Shown here: one piece after another, positions 25,083 through 33,306 of the stretch
How positions within the stretch are numbered: position 1 is the stretch's first letter
How the letters are laid out: each line of letters opens with the position of its first letter
Assembly (NCBI RefSeq): GCF_014385105.1
Contig: NZ_JACRTE010000001.1
Coordinates: 186,001-250,000, forward strand
Direction: 5' to 3'
DNA: 64,000 bases
Source: Qingrenia yutianensis
Lineage (GTDB): Bacteria; Bacillota; Clostridia; UMGS1810
Made by a program: the position numbers and the translations under genes
The notes under the pieces: model-generated
Databases searched by the model: none
What the model was told of the DNA's origin: nothing
What the model saw: the letters and a program-made list of their open reading frames with translations, nothing else

Positions 25083-26535
25083 AAGCACAAAACGGAAAAG
25101 TATTTCAAAAAGACTGCTTGTTGCAGGCTGTTTCACCGTTATTATAAGCTACGTTATAGCGGCGGTGTTTCTTTTCAGTATGCTTTTTTCGTCTACGAAA
25201 GAAAGCAATTTAAAGGCGATTGAGGTTAAAAAGAAACTTCTTTTGTCAAATGCCAACAGAATAAGCGAATATTCGCTCGACGTTTTCACCGCGCAGAGTT
25301 TTTCTCCCAATTTAAAAAGTTATCAGCGCACGCTCGAAATTATTTCGCAAAGTACCGACACGTCTATAATAGTTTTTGACAAAACGGGCAGAATTGTTAC
25401 CGTGGCAGGGCTTGATTACGATTCATATATAGGAAACTATCTTAAGGGCGACTACATCGACGCGATACTTAAAAACGGTGAAACTGTGAGCAACGACGAC
25501 GCAATCGACGCGTTTAAAGAACAGGAAAATATGCTGATTGTGGGACTTCCTGTGTCGAACACCGACATATACGGCGGTGTTCTTATAAGCACCACTGCCG
25601 ACGTTTCGGGCGGAAAACTTCTGTTTGAATTTTTCAAACAGTTCAGTTGTTCGGTTGGAATTTCGCTTGTGCTTACGTTTGTTATCTTCTATATTATATC
25701 GCACAAAATCACCGACCCGATTAAACTTATCGACAACACCGTTACAGAGTTTTCAAAAGGCAAATTCGATTTGAGGGTTGAATGCGGAACAAACGACGAA
25801 TTAAGCTCACTTTGCGAAAATATAAATAATATGGCGACAAGTATTGAAAATCTTGAAAAAATGCGCTCGTCGTTTGTATCGAACGTTTCGCACGAATTAA
25901 GAACGCCTATGACGTCTATAACCGGATTTGTCGAGGGAATACTCGACGGCACAATTCCGAAAGAAAAAGAGGACGAATATTTAAAAATCGTGCTTGCCGA
26001 GGCAAAGCGTCTGTCACGGCTTGTGAGTGACCTTTTGAGCATATCGCGCCTTGAAAGCGGAAGTTTTAAAATCGAAAAGAAAAATTTTGACATATGCGAA
26101 CTGTTAAGACGTGAAATTATTAAATTTGAAACACAGATTGTCAAAAAGAATTTGAACGTTGAGCTTGAAATAGAACAGGACGAAATGTTTGTCTTTGCCG
26201 ACAGTGACGCGATAATCCAGGTTGTGACAAATATTCTCGGCAATGCGATAAAATTTACCCCGCAGGACGGAAAAATAACGATAAAGGCATATTATGACGC
26301 CGACAGGGTGAAAGTTGAAATCGCTAACACGGGAGAGGGCATAAAAAAGGAAAAATTAAAATATATATGGGATAGGTTTTACAAAGCCGACGACTCGCGC
26401 AATCAAAATCCCGAGGGCACGGGACTCGGACTCTACATTGTTAAAAGCATTATTAACAAAAGCGACGAAAAAATTTATGCCGAAAGCGTTGAAAATGAAT
26501 ACACAAAGTTTACGTTCACACTCAAAAAAGCATAA
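25063..26535 (+). CDS. Membrane sensor histidine kinase
   Basis: 490 residues. TM1 at about 20-42, an extracellular sensing region of about 155 residues, TM2 at about 197-217, HAMP (KLIDNTVTEFSKGKFDLRV), HisKA dimerisation helix with phospho-acceptor H277 in FVSNVSHELRTPMTS, and the ATPase domain with N-box NAIKFTPQDGKI and GTGLGLYIVKSII. The start is a TTG at 25063 inside the regulator gene; no closer ATG precedes the basic N-terminus. The sensed signal is unknown. Layout resembles PhoR/ResE-type kinases. Confidence 0.92.
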   Translation: MKWQRHKSTKRKSISKRLLVAGCFTVIISYVIAAVFLFSMLFSSTKESNLKAIEVKKKLLLSNANRISEYSLDVFTAQSFSPNLKSYQRTLEIISQSTDTSIIVFDKTGRIVTVAGLDYDSYIGNYLKGDYIDAILKNGETVSNDDAIDAFKEQENMLIVGLPVSNTDIYGGVLISTTADVSGGKLLFEFFKQFSCSVGISLVLTFVIFYIISHKITDPIKLIDNTVTEFSKGKFDLRVECGTNDELSSLCENINNMATSIENLEKMRSSFVSNVSHELRTPMTSITGFVEGILDGTIPKEKEDEYLKIVLAEAKRLSRLVSDLLSISRLESGSFKIEKKNFDICELLRREIIKFETQIVKKNLNVELEIEQDEMFVFADSDAIIQVVTNILGNAIKFTPQDGKITIKAYYDADRVKVEIANTGEGIKKEKLKYIWDRFYKADDSRNQNPEGTGLGLYIVKSIINKSDEKIYAESVENEYTKFTFTLKKA

Positions 26536-26553
26536 AATATAATTTTTTCAATG

Positions 26554-26596
26554 TTTACATTTTATTCACAGTTTTTTAAAAAGTAGGGTGTATCAT
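26554..26596 (+). promoter_or_regulatory. Putative htrA promoter with PhoB/PhoP-like direct repeat
   Basis: TTTACA (26554-26559) and TTCACA (26565-26570) are spaced exactly 11 bases start to start, the pattern of PhoP/PhoB-type half-sites (TTnACA-N5-TTnACA). A TATCAT -10 candidate is at 26591. There is no good -35, consistent with an activator-dependent promoter. Confidence 0.5.
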
Positions 26597-26653
26597 AATA
26601 AACATAAAGGGAGCCGAGAGGCTTTTAGGAATAACTTTTAAGGAGGAGTTCTT

Positions 26654-27967
26654 ATGGACGAATATAAATGGAACAGCGACGATTACCAAAATGCGCCGGA
26701 GGTAACCGGCGAAAACAAAACGGCGGAAAACACGGAATGTTTCAGCACGCTTGTTACAACACCGAAAAAGAAAAAATCGAAAAAGAAAATTGCAATGCCT
26801 ATTTTTATTTTCTCAATTATATTTACAATGATAATTTCTATGTCGGCATATGCACTTTTGGCACCGTCGGTATCACAGCTTGTGAAAGAATTTAAGTTGA
26901 GCACAAACAGCAATGTCGGTGACGCAGAGAAAAAGGTTCTTGAAAATATTTCATCGGCTAACCCGACAACGACGGTTTCAAACAAAACGAAGCTTGAAAT
27001 CCCCGATATTGCCGAGAAGGTTGGCCCCGCGGTTGTAGGCGTTATAAATATGACAACGTATTCGGGATATTCCTATAACAATCCTTACGGATTTTTCTTC
27101 GGTGACGGTTCAAACCAACAGCAACAGGGACAGGAAGTAGAGCAGGGCTCGGGTTCGGGCATAATCATATCCGAGGACGGTTACATCATAACAAACAATC
27201 ACGTTGTTCAAGGCGCATCATCGCTTAAGGTTATTCTTAATACCAGCGAAGAATTTACCGCAACTCTTAAAGGTTCCGATTCGAGAACAGACCTTGCGCT
27301 TTTGAAAATCGAAGGCAAAAAATTCCCGTATGCAACGCTCGGCGACTCAACAGCTTTGAGAGTAGGCGACCTTGCAGTTGCAATCGGAAATCCGCTCGGT
27401 CAGGAGCTTGCAGGCACAGTTACCGTCGGCTATATCAGCGCACTTAACAGAACTATGACGATAGATAATAAACAGCTTACGCTTATTCAGACAGATGCGG
27501 CAATCAATCCCGGCAACAGCGGCGGTGCGTTGGTTAACTGCTACGGTGAAGTAATCGGCATCAACACCGCAAAAGTTTCGTCCTCATCGCTTGAAGGTTT
27601 GGGGTTTGCAATTCCTACCGCAGAAGCTAAACCGATTATCGAAGACTTGATTGCAAACGGTTATGTAAAAGGCAGACCGGTTATCGGCATTGCCGGCAGA
27701 GCAATAAGCGCGTCCGACGCAAAACGTTACAACCTTGTTGAAGGTATCTACGTATATTCAATGACCGACAATTCGCCTGCACATATGGCAGGACTTAAAA
27801 TCGGCGATATTATCACAGAGTGCAACGGTAAAGCAGTTAAGACGGTTGATGAGCTTAATGAAATTAAAAACAAATACAAACCGAACGACACTTTGAAATT
27901 AAAGGTTTGGAGAACAGGCGAAACGCTTGATGTAAACCTTATTTTGGGCGAAGAAGTGCCTAACTAA
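26654..27967 (+). CDS. htrA: HtrA/DegP-like membrane-anchored serine protease with PDZ domain
   Basis: 437 residues. A cytoplasmic N-terminus of about 50 residues ends in a Lys-rich stretch (KKKKSKKK), followed by one TM (about 52-74). The trypsin-like domain carries the catalytic triad H183 (TNNHVV), D213 (SRTDLALL) and S289 (NPGNSGGAL). A PDZ domain (about 345-430) contains GIYVYSMTDNSPAHMAGLKIGD. It degrades or refolds damaged proteins at the outer face of the membrane. It lies 118 bases after the kinase gene, behind a promoter that looks like a target of the regulator. Confidence 0.95.
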   Translation: MDEYKWNSDDYQNAPEVTGENKTAENTECFSTLVTTPKKKKSKKKIAMPIFIFSIIFTMIISMSAYALLAPSVSQLVKEFKLSTNSNVGDAEKKVLENISSANPTTTVSNKTKLEIPDIAEKVGPAVVGVINMTTYSGYSYNNPYGFFFGDGSNQQQQGQEVEQGSGSGIIISEDGYIITNNHVVQGASSLKVILNTSEEFTATLKGSDSRTDLALLKIEGKKFPYATLGDSTALRVGDLAVAIGNPLGQELAGTVTVGYISALNRTMTIDNKQLTLIQTDAAINPGNSGGALVNCYGEVIGINTAKVSSSSLEGLGFAIPTAEAKPIIEDLIANGYVKGRPVIGIAGRAISASDAKRYNLVEGIYVYSMTDNSPAHMAGLKIGDIITECNGKAVKTVDELNEIKNKYKPNDTLKLKVWRTGETLDVNLILGEEVPN

Positions 27968-27970
27968 AAA

Positions 27971-28270
27971 TAGCCCCCTCATTAGCCGCACCTCAATAAG
28001 AACGCATTGGTTTTGAAGCCGTCTTTTACATTCATACCGCGTCAAAAACCTGCCATATGCGTCAAGCATAACGGCAGGTTTTATTTCTTGTCTGAATTGT
28101 AAAATCCGATATTCAAAACTGCTCTGCACCTTAAAAACAAGATTTTTTGATGAATTTTAAGGCAAAAAAGTGAGTAATCCTGACGGATTGCGAGCTTTTT
28201 TAACGCAGAAAGACGCGAAAAATATGTTTTTAAGGCAATGTTGTCTTATTGAGGAACGGCTTTCATTGTT
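27971..28270 (-). repeat. About 300-bp interspersed element with terminal inverted repeats (copy A)
   Basis: Copy A is the reverse complement of copy B (55664-55965), with conservation easily seen by eye over nearly the whole length; blocks such as CAGGATTACTC and TTTTTTGCCTT on the minus strand are shared. Ends form inverted repeats: AGCCGCACCTCAATAAGAACGCATTG on the left, and its imperfect complement ending at GAGGAACGGCTTTC on the right. Internally a terminator-like hairpin with arms AAAACCTGCC and GGCAGGTTTT (28045-28082) is present. No coding frame is convincing. It begins 3 bases after the htrA stop. It is either a MITE-like non-autonomous element or a structured RNA gene. Confidence 0.75.
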
Positions 28271-28441
28271 CTTTTTATAAATATGTAGGCAAGAGGCTGT
28301 ATAGGGAAGATTTATCCTCCTTATGCAGTCTTTTGCTTTTTTGCTTTGTCTGTTTTTCACAAAATAAAACGGTCGAATTAAGCAAAGTTTTGTATAAAAA
28401 AGTAAAATCGCCTAATTATTTTAAAATTTCTTTTCAGAGTA
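28271..28441. other. Spacer between repeat copy A and the second feo promoter
   Basis: AT-rich, no hairpin, no conserved motif and no coding frame with a ribosome site seen. Nothing is assigned. Confidence 0.5.
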
Positions 28442-28532
28442 TTGACAAGTTAGGTTAGTTGTGGTAAACTAACCGTTGAGGTTAGAAGATACTAACCTAT
28501 ATTTTTAAACACTAAGTTAGTTTATGCTAATT
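28442..28532 (+). promoter_or_regulatory. Promoter of feoAAB (copy 2) with three tandem inverted repeats
   Basis: TTGACA (28442-28447), 17 bases, TAAACT (28465-28470). Three inverted repeats, each with a 6-base spacer: GGTTAGTT-N6-AACTAACC (28453-28474, covering the -10), AGGTTAG-N6-CTAACCT (28479-28498) and AGTTAG-N6-CTAATT (28515-28532, one mismatch). The half-site AGGTTAG equals that of the DtxR/IdeR iron box, but classical DtxR boxes have a 1-base spacer. Iron-responsive repression is the likely meaning. Confidence 0.7.
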
Positions 28533-28546
28533 GAAGGAGGTCAATT

Positions 28547-28759
28547 ATGATGCCCTTAATTCTGGCAAATGTAGGCGAAGACAATATCATCAAAAAAGTC
28601 GGCGGCAATCCCGAGGTGAAGAAATATCTTGAAAATCTCGGCTTTGTAGTGGGCGGAAACGTCAAGGTTATAAGCGAGCTTGGCGGAAATGTAATTGTAA
28701 ACATTAAAGAGGCACGAGTTGCTGTAAGCAAGGAAATGGCTCAAAAAATTATGGTTTGA
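28547..28759 (+). CDS. feoA: FeoA family protein (copy 2, first)
   Basis: 70 residues, small SH3-like FeoA protein. The middle LGFVVGGNVKVISELGGNVIVNIKEARVAVSKEMAQKIMV fits the family's loop pattern of glycine-rich turn, beta strands and a final helix (positions 28-70). The start could be 28547 or the adjacent ATG at 28550; GAAGGAGG is upstream. It is the first gene of a feoA-feoA-feoB set; paired FeoA proteins are common in clostridia. Which one touches FeoB is not known from the sequence. Confidence 0.88.
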   Translation: MMPLILANVGEDNIIKKVGGNPEVKKYLENLGFVVGGNVKVISELGGNVIVNIKEARVAVSKEMAQKIMV

Positions 28760-28783
28760 TTTTAATTTAAGGAGGATATTATA

Positions 28784-29005
28784 ATGCGAACACTAAAAGA
28801 TGTCAAAGTGGGGCAGGACGCAAAAGTTGTTAAGCTTCACGGCGAGGGCGCGGTAAAGCGCAGAATTATGGATATGGGCATTACAAAAGGCGTTGACGTA
28901 CATATCCGCAAAGTTGCGCCGCTCGGCGATCCCGTTGAAATCACGGTGCGCGGTTATGAGCTTTCTATAAGAAAAGCAGATGCCGAAATGATTGAGGTTG
29001 AATAA
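28784..29005 (+). CDS. feoA: FeoA family protein (copy 2, second)
   Basis: 73 residues. The typical FeoA core is clear: VVKLHGEGAVKRRIMDMGITKGVDVHIRKVAP followed by GDPVEITVRGYELSIRKADAEMIEVE (positions about 15-73). RBS AAGGAGG is 7 bases before the ATG. feoB follows after 27 bases. It resembles FeoA copy 1 (RRRLLDIGLIGNTKVECIG) more than its upstream neighbour does. Confidence 0.92.
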   Translation: MRTLKDVKVGQDAKVVKLHGEGAVKRRIMDMGITKGVDVHIRKVAPLGDPVEITVRGYELSIRKADAEMIEVE

Positions 29006-29032
29006 TTGGGATTTGAAAGTGAGGAATTGACA

Positions 29033-31540
29033 ATGAATGTAAGAATTGCGCTTGCCGGTAACCCGAACTGCGGTAAAACCACGCTTTTCAATGCGCTGAC
29101 CGGCTCTAATCAGTTCGTCGGAAACTGGCCCGGTGTAACTGTTGAAAAAAAGGAAGGAAAACTTAAAAAACACGACGGTGTTATAGTTACCGACCTTCCC
29201 GGTATTTATTCGCTTTCTCCGTACACACTCGAGGAAGTTGTTGCACGTAATTATCTTATCGGAGAACGTCCCGACGTTATTTTGAATATCGTTGACGGTA
29301 CTAACCTTGAAAGAAACTTATACCTTACAACCCAGCTTACCGAGCTCGGTATTCCGGTTGTAATTGCTGTCAATATGATGGACGTTGTTGCGAAAAACGG
29401 CGATAAAATCAATGTTGCCGAACTTTCGCGCGAACTCGGCTGCAAGATTGTTGAAATTTCCGCTTTAAAAGGTACGGGAATTATGACTGCCGCCGAAGAG
29501 GCAATCAAAGCCGCGCAGAACAGCAAAACAGTGCCTATGCACACATTCTCGGGTGCGGTTGAACACGCCATTGCACACATCGAAGAAGAAGTTTTGCACA
29601 ATATGCCCGAAGAACAGCAGAGATGGTATGCAATCAAAATTTTCGAGCGCGATACAAAGGCGATTGAAAGCCTCGGCGTAGACGAAGCATCGCTCGCACA
29701 CATTGAAAACGACATTGTTGCGGCTGAAAAAGAGCTTGACGACGACGCGGAAAGTATCATCACAAACGAAAGATACGTATACATTGCAAATCTTATGAAA
29801 GCGTGCTATAAAAAGAAAAACGCAGGCAAGCTTTCAACTTCGGATAAAATTGATAAAATCGTTACCAGCCGCCTGCTCGGACTCCCGATTTTCGCGGTTA
29901 TTATGTTCCTTGTTTACTACATTTCAATGGTAACAATCGGTTCATCTGCCACGGACTGGGCAAATGACGGATTGTTCGGCGACGGCTGGCATTTATTCGG
30001 TATAGGCTCGTCTGCATACGGCGACGTTGCTGATGAATACGGCGAAGCGGCACAGATTGTAAACGGCTACATTGAATTTGCCGGCGAAAAAGGCGTTGAC
30101 ACAGAAGAACTTACTGCGGCGCTTGATACAGAGTCGGAGGATTTCGACGCTGCCGCTGCAAAAACAGCACTTGACGGGTTTGTAAATTCGGAAGCAAAAG
30201 ATTTGGGCGACGCAACATATACTGTTGTTGATGAAGAAACAATGGCTGACGAAGAAGTTACATCAAGCTATGATGACCTCAAAGACGCTGTTGAAACATA
30301 TGAAAAATACGACTGCACAGAGCCTGACCCTGCTGATTACGGCGTATGGGTTCCCGGTGTTCCTGTGCTCGTTGAAAATGCACTTGACGCTGCAAACTGT
30401 GCGGATTGGCTTAAAGGTCTTATCCTCGACGGTATCGTTGCAGGTGTCGGCGCGGTTCTCGGATTTGTACCGCAGATGCTCGTACTGTTCCTCCTCCTTG
30501 CATTCCTTGAGGCTTGCGGTTATATGGCGCGTATCGCGTTCGTACTCGACAGAGTGTTCAGAAAATTCGGTCTTTCCGGTAAATCGTTCATTCCTATGCT
30601 TATAGGTACCGGCTGCGGTGTTCCTGGTATTATGGCATCAAGAACCATAGAAAACGACCGCGACAGAAAAATGACAATTATGACTACAACATTCATCCCC
30701 TGCGGTGCTAAAGTTCCGTTCATCTCGATGGTTGCAGGCGCAATTTTCGGCGGTTCGGCTATGATTGCAACTTCAGCATACTTCGTAGGCATGGCGGCAA
30801 TTATCGTATCGGGTATTATGCTTAAGAAAACCAAAATGTTTGCCGGCGATCCCGCACCGTTCGTTATGGAGCTTCCGGCATACCATTTGCCTACACTTTT
30901 GAACGTTCTCCGTTCAATGTGGGAGCGCGGCTGGTCGTTCATTAAAAAAGCAGGTACAATCATTCTTCTTTCGACAATCTTCGTTTGGTTTACAACATAT
31001 TTCGGATTTGCAGACGGTCATTTCGGTATGCTTTCGGAGGAACAGATTGATTCTAGTATACTTGCTGTTATAGGTAACGCTATTGCTTGGATATTTGCAC
31101 CTCTCGGCTGGGGCAACTGGCAGGCGGCGGTTGCGTCAATCACAGGTCTTGTTGCAAAAGAAAACATCGTTGGTACGCTCGGTATCCTCTACGGCGGTTC
31201 GGGCAGTGTTTACGGCAACCTTGCACAGGCGTTTACACAAATCAGCGGATATTCGTTCCTCGTATTCAACCTTTTGTGCGCTCCTTGCTTCGCGGCAATC
31301 GGTGCTATCAAACGTGAGATGAACAACGCAAAATGGACTTGGTTCGCAATCGGTTATCAGTGCGTATTTGCTTATGTAGTTGCGCTTATGGTTAACCAGT
31401 TCGGTTTGCTCTTTACGGGAAGCATAAATGTAATCGGCACAATCGCGGCTCTCGCAGTGCTTGTATTCATTATCTATATGCTCTTCAAACCCTACAAAGA
31501 GTCTAACACACTCAAAACTAACGTAAAAATCTCCGCATAA
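29033..31540 (+). CDS. feoB: Ferrous iron transporter FeoB (copy 2) with a long extracellular loop
   Basis: 835 residues. G domain: GNPNCGKTT, NQFVGNWPGVTVEKKEG, DLPGIYSL, NMMD; then a GDI-like helical region and the membrane core with GCGVPGIMASRTI, TTFIPCGAKVPF and LVAKENIVGTLGILYG. Between the first two membrane spans (about residues 305-445) lies an acidic region rich in Asp, Glu and Ala, roughly 100 residues longer than the usual loop and absent from copy 1. An in-frame TTG at 29006 is less likely than the ATG at 29033, which has GTGAGG upstream. It imports Fe2+ with the two FeoA proteins. Confidence 0.94.
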   Translation: MNVRIALAGNPNCGKTTLFNALTGSNQFVGNWPGVTVEKKEGKLKKHDGVIVTDLPGIYSLSPYTLEEVVARNYLIGERPDVILNIVDGTNLERNLYLTTQLTELGIPVVIAVNMMDVVAKNGDKINVAELSRELGCKIVEISALKGTGIMTAAEEAIKAAQNSKTVPMHTFSGAVEHAIAHIEEEVLHNMPEEQQRWYAIKIFERDTKAIESLGVDEASLAHIENDIVAAEKELDDDAESIITNERYVYIANLMKACYKKKNAGKLSTSDKIDKIVTSRLLGLPIFAVIMFLVYYISMVTIGSSATDWANDGLFGDGWHLFGIGSSAYGDVADEYGEAAQIVNGYIEFAGEKGVDTEELTAALDTESEDFDAAAAKTALDGFVNSEAKDLGDATYTVVDEETMADEEVTSSYDDLKDAVETYEKYDCTEPDPADYGVWVPGVPVLVENALDAANCADWLKGLILDGIVAGVGAVLGFVPQMLVLFLLLAFLEACGYMARIAFVLDRVFRKFGLSGKSFIPMLIGTGCGVPGIMASRTIENDRDRKMTIMTTTFIPCGAKVPFISMVAGAIFGGSAMIATSAYFVGMAAIIVSGIMLKKTKMFAGDPAPFVMELPAYHLPTLLNVLRSMWERGWSFIKKAGTIILLSTIFVWFTTYFGFADGHFGMLSEEQIDSSILAVIGNAIAWIFAPLGWGNWQAAVASITGLVAKENIVGTLGILYGGSGSVYGNLAQAFTQISGYSFLVFNLLCAPCFAAIGAIKREMNNAKWTWFAIGYQCVFAYVVALMVNQFGLLFTGSINVIGTIAALAVLVFIIYMLFKPYKESNTLKTNVKISA

Positions 31541-31562
31541 ATTTATAAATAATAAACACAAA

Positions 31563-31595
31563 AGTGCGCTCGTCGAAATGACGGGCGCATTTTTG
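31563..31595 (+). terminator. Terminator after feoB copy 2
   Basis: GTGCGCTCGTC and GACGGGCGCAT arms with a GAAAT loop and TTTTTG after. Confidence 0.8.
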
Positions 31596-31730
31596 TTATA
31601 TTTTTATTTTTACGGCATATATATGTAAAAGAAAAAAATAAATAAATTTCTTGTCACTATTCCTGCCGACAGGAAAATTTTAACATTATACTATATATGC
31701 CGGCGCAGGACGGCGGAATGGAGTTATTTT

Positions 31731-33254
31731 ATGGAAATTGAGAAAAAAACCATTAAACTGTGCGGCGGACTGTGCACGGCGTCTTTTAAGGCAGACGCCG
31801 ACAGCGACATCATAGTTCCCGACACAAAACCCGATGTTTTGAAAATTATCGGCGCGGCGGCAACGCTCGTTATAAAAGAAAAATATGCCCAGAAAGGCAA
31901 GGTTACACTGTCGGGCGTTGTGTATTACCGCATAATTTACGAAGGCGAAAACGACACAATGGCGGCACGTTCCATAGAATATACCGCGCCGTTTTCGCAT
32001 CAGCACGAAATTGCCTGCATTGACGATAATTCCGAGTTTTACGCGCTTCCCGTATCGTCGAGCGTTAAAACAACAGTGGTAAACAGCAGGAAGATAAGCG
32101 TACATTCCGTTTTTGACATAAAAGTATCTTCGGCATGTGCAGACGAAAAAACGCTTGTCACATCGCTCGACGACAGTATGCCGTCGCGGAGCAAAACCAT
32201 AAAGTACACAAATAAGGTTATATCAAAAGAGGAAGATATTGAACTGTCCGAAATGATAGATTTTCCGAATAATGCCGCGGACATTTTGGCAGTCAATGCA
32301 ACTGTAAACCGAAACGACATAAAGGTTGTTAACAACAAAATCGTCGTAAAAGGCGAGGCGGTTTTGAAAATTGTGTATATTACAACCGACAACGTTATAG
32401 ATGAATTTAACTATAACAGCGAATTTTCAGACGTTCTTGACGTTTTGGGTATTCAGCCCGAAATGATGACAAATGTTGTTTTGGCAGTTAAGGAATGTAG
32501 TGCCAAGCTTGCTGAAAATATGGGAGGAGAAGCGGTTCCGCTCACAGTGAAAATCGTTGCGGCGGCATATATCGACGCATATGAAAGCGCGGAGGAAACG
32601 GGAATTTACGACGCGTACAGCCCCGAAATGAACATCGAAACAACCTACGAAGACATAGGCTATCTCACGCTCCTGGCAGATGAAACAAAGCAAAGCAATG
32701 TCAGCGATTTTCTGGAAACAAACGGCGCTGTCGAAAACATTTTTGATACGCGCGCAGTGTGCACCGTCCGCTCGCAAAACTACAACACGGAGGGCGATAT
32801 AACAATCGAGGCGGTTGTCAGCGCGTCGGTCATTTATTCGGAGAACGGACGGCTTAACACCGTAAAAAAAGACATTCCCGTAACGTTTAAGTTTGATGCG
32901 CAAAAGGGGCTTGCCGATATTCAAATAGTGCCGTATCTGTCGGTCAGCGGAATAAGCTATGCGCAGAAAGGCGAACGTCAGATTGAGTTGAAAATTCCCG
33001 TTATGTGCGAGGTGCTGGTTTTTGCAAAATCCTCCGATAAGCTTTTAAGTGACGTCAGCACCGAAAATGCGGCGAAAATAGACAAAACAAACCAGCCGAG
33101 TCTTATAATTTATTTTGTTAAAGAAGGCGACACATTGTGGAATATTGCAAAAAAATACAACGTATTGGTCGAGGACATTGCAAGAATTAACGGAATTGAA
33201 AATGAAAACGTCATTATGCCCGGCGATAAGCTGATTATCCCGAAAAAACGATAA
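31731..33254 (+). CDS. sipL: SipL-like spore protein: DUF3794 domains plus C-terminal LysM
   Basis: 507 residues. Most of the protein consists of DUF3794-type beta-rich repeats (for example IIVPDTKPDVLKIIGAAATLVI near residue 27 and LEADVL-like KGEAVLKIVYIT near 205). A LysM domain ends the protein (YFVKEGDTLWNIAKKYNVLVEDIARING, residues about 460-505). This arrangement is that of Clostridioides SipL, which binds SpoIVA and is needed for spore coat assembly. Expression would be expected in the mother cell under a sporulation sigma factor; I did not identify a sigma-E promoter. A small hairpin TTCCTGCCGACAGGAA (31660-31675) lies in the leader. It argues that the organism sporulates. Confidence 0.8.
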   Translation: MEIEKKTIKLCGGLCTASFKADADSDIIVPDTKPDVLKIIGAAATLVIKEKYAQKGKVTLSGVVYYRIIYEGENDTMAARSIEYTAPFSHQHEIACIDDNSEFYALPVSSSVKTTVVNSRKISVHSVFDIKVSSACADEKTLVTSLDDSMPSRSKTIKYTNKVISKEEDIELSEMIDFPNNAADILAVNATVNRNDIKVVNNKIVVKGEAVLKIVYITTDNVIDEFNYNSEFSDVLDVLGIQPEMMTNVVLAVKECSAKLAENMGGEAVPLTVKIVAAAYIDAYESAEETGIYDAYSPEMNIETTYEDIGYLTLLADETKQSNVSDFLETNGAVENIFDTRAVCTVRSQNYNTEGDITIEAVVSASVIYSENGRLNTVKKDIPVTFKFDAQKGLADIQIVPYLSVSGISYAQKGERQIELKIPVMCEVLVFAKSSDKLLSDVSTENAAKIDKTNQPSLIIYFVKEGDTLWNIAKKYNVLVEDIARINGIENENVIMPGDKLIIPKKR

Positions 33255-33260
33255 AATTTA

Positions 33261-33288
33261 AACCCGAAGTGAAAACTTCGGGTTTTTT
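33261..33288. terminator. Terminator after the sipL-like gene
   Basis: AACCCGAAGT-GAAA-ACTTCGGGTT followed by TTTT; a strong stem with a GNRA-like loop. It also lies beyond the end of the converging gene. Confidence 0.88.
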
Positions 33289-33306
33289 GCATATTTAAAA
33301 CAGATT

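Noticed and set aside
28249..28458. 69-codon frame between repeat copy A and the feo promoter
   Set aside because: No ribosome site, runs into the feo promoter, and its first codons lie inside the repeat.
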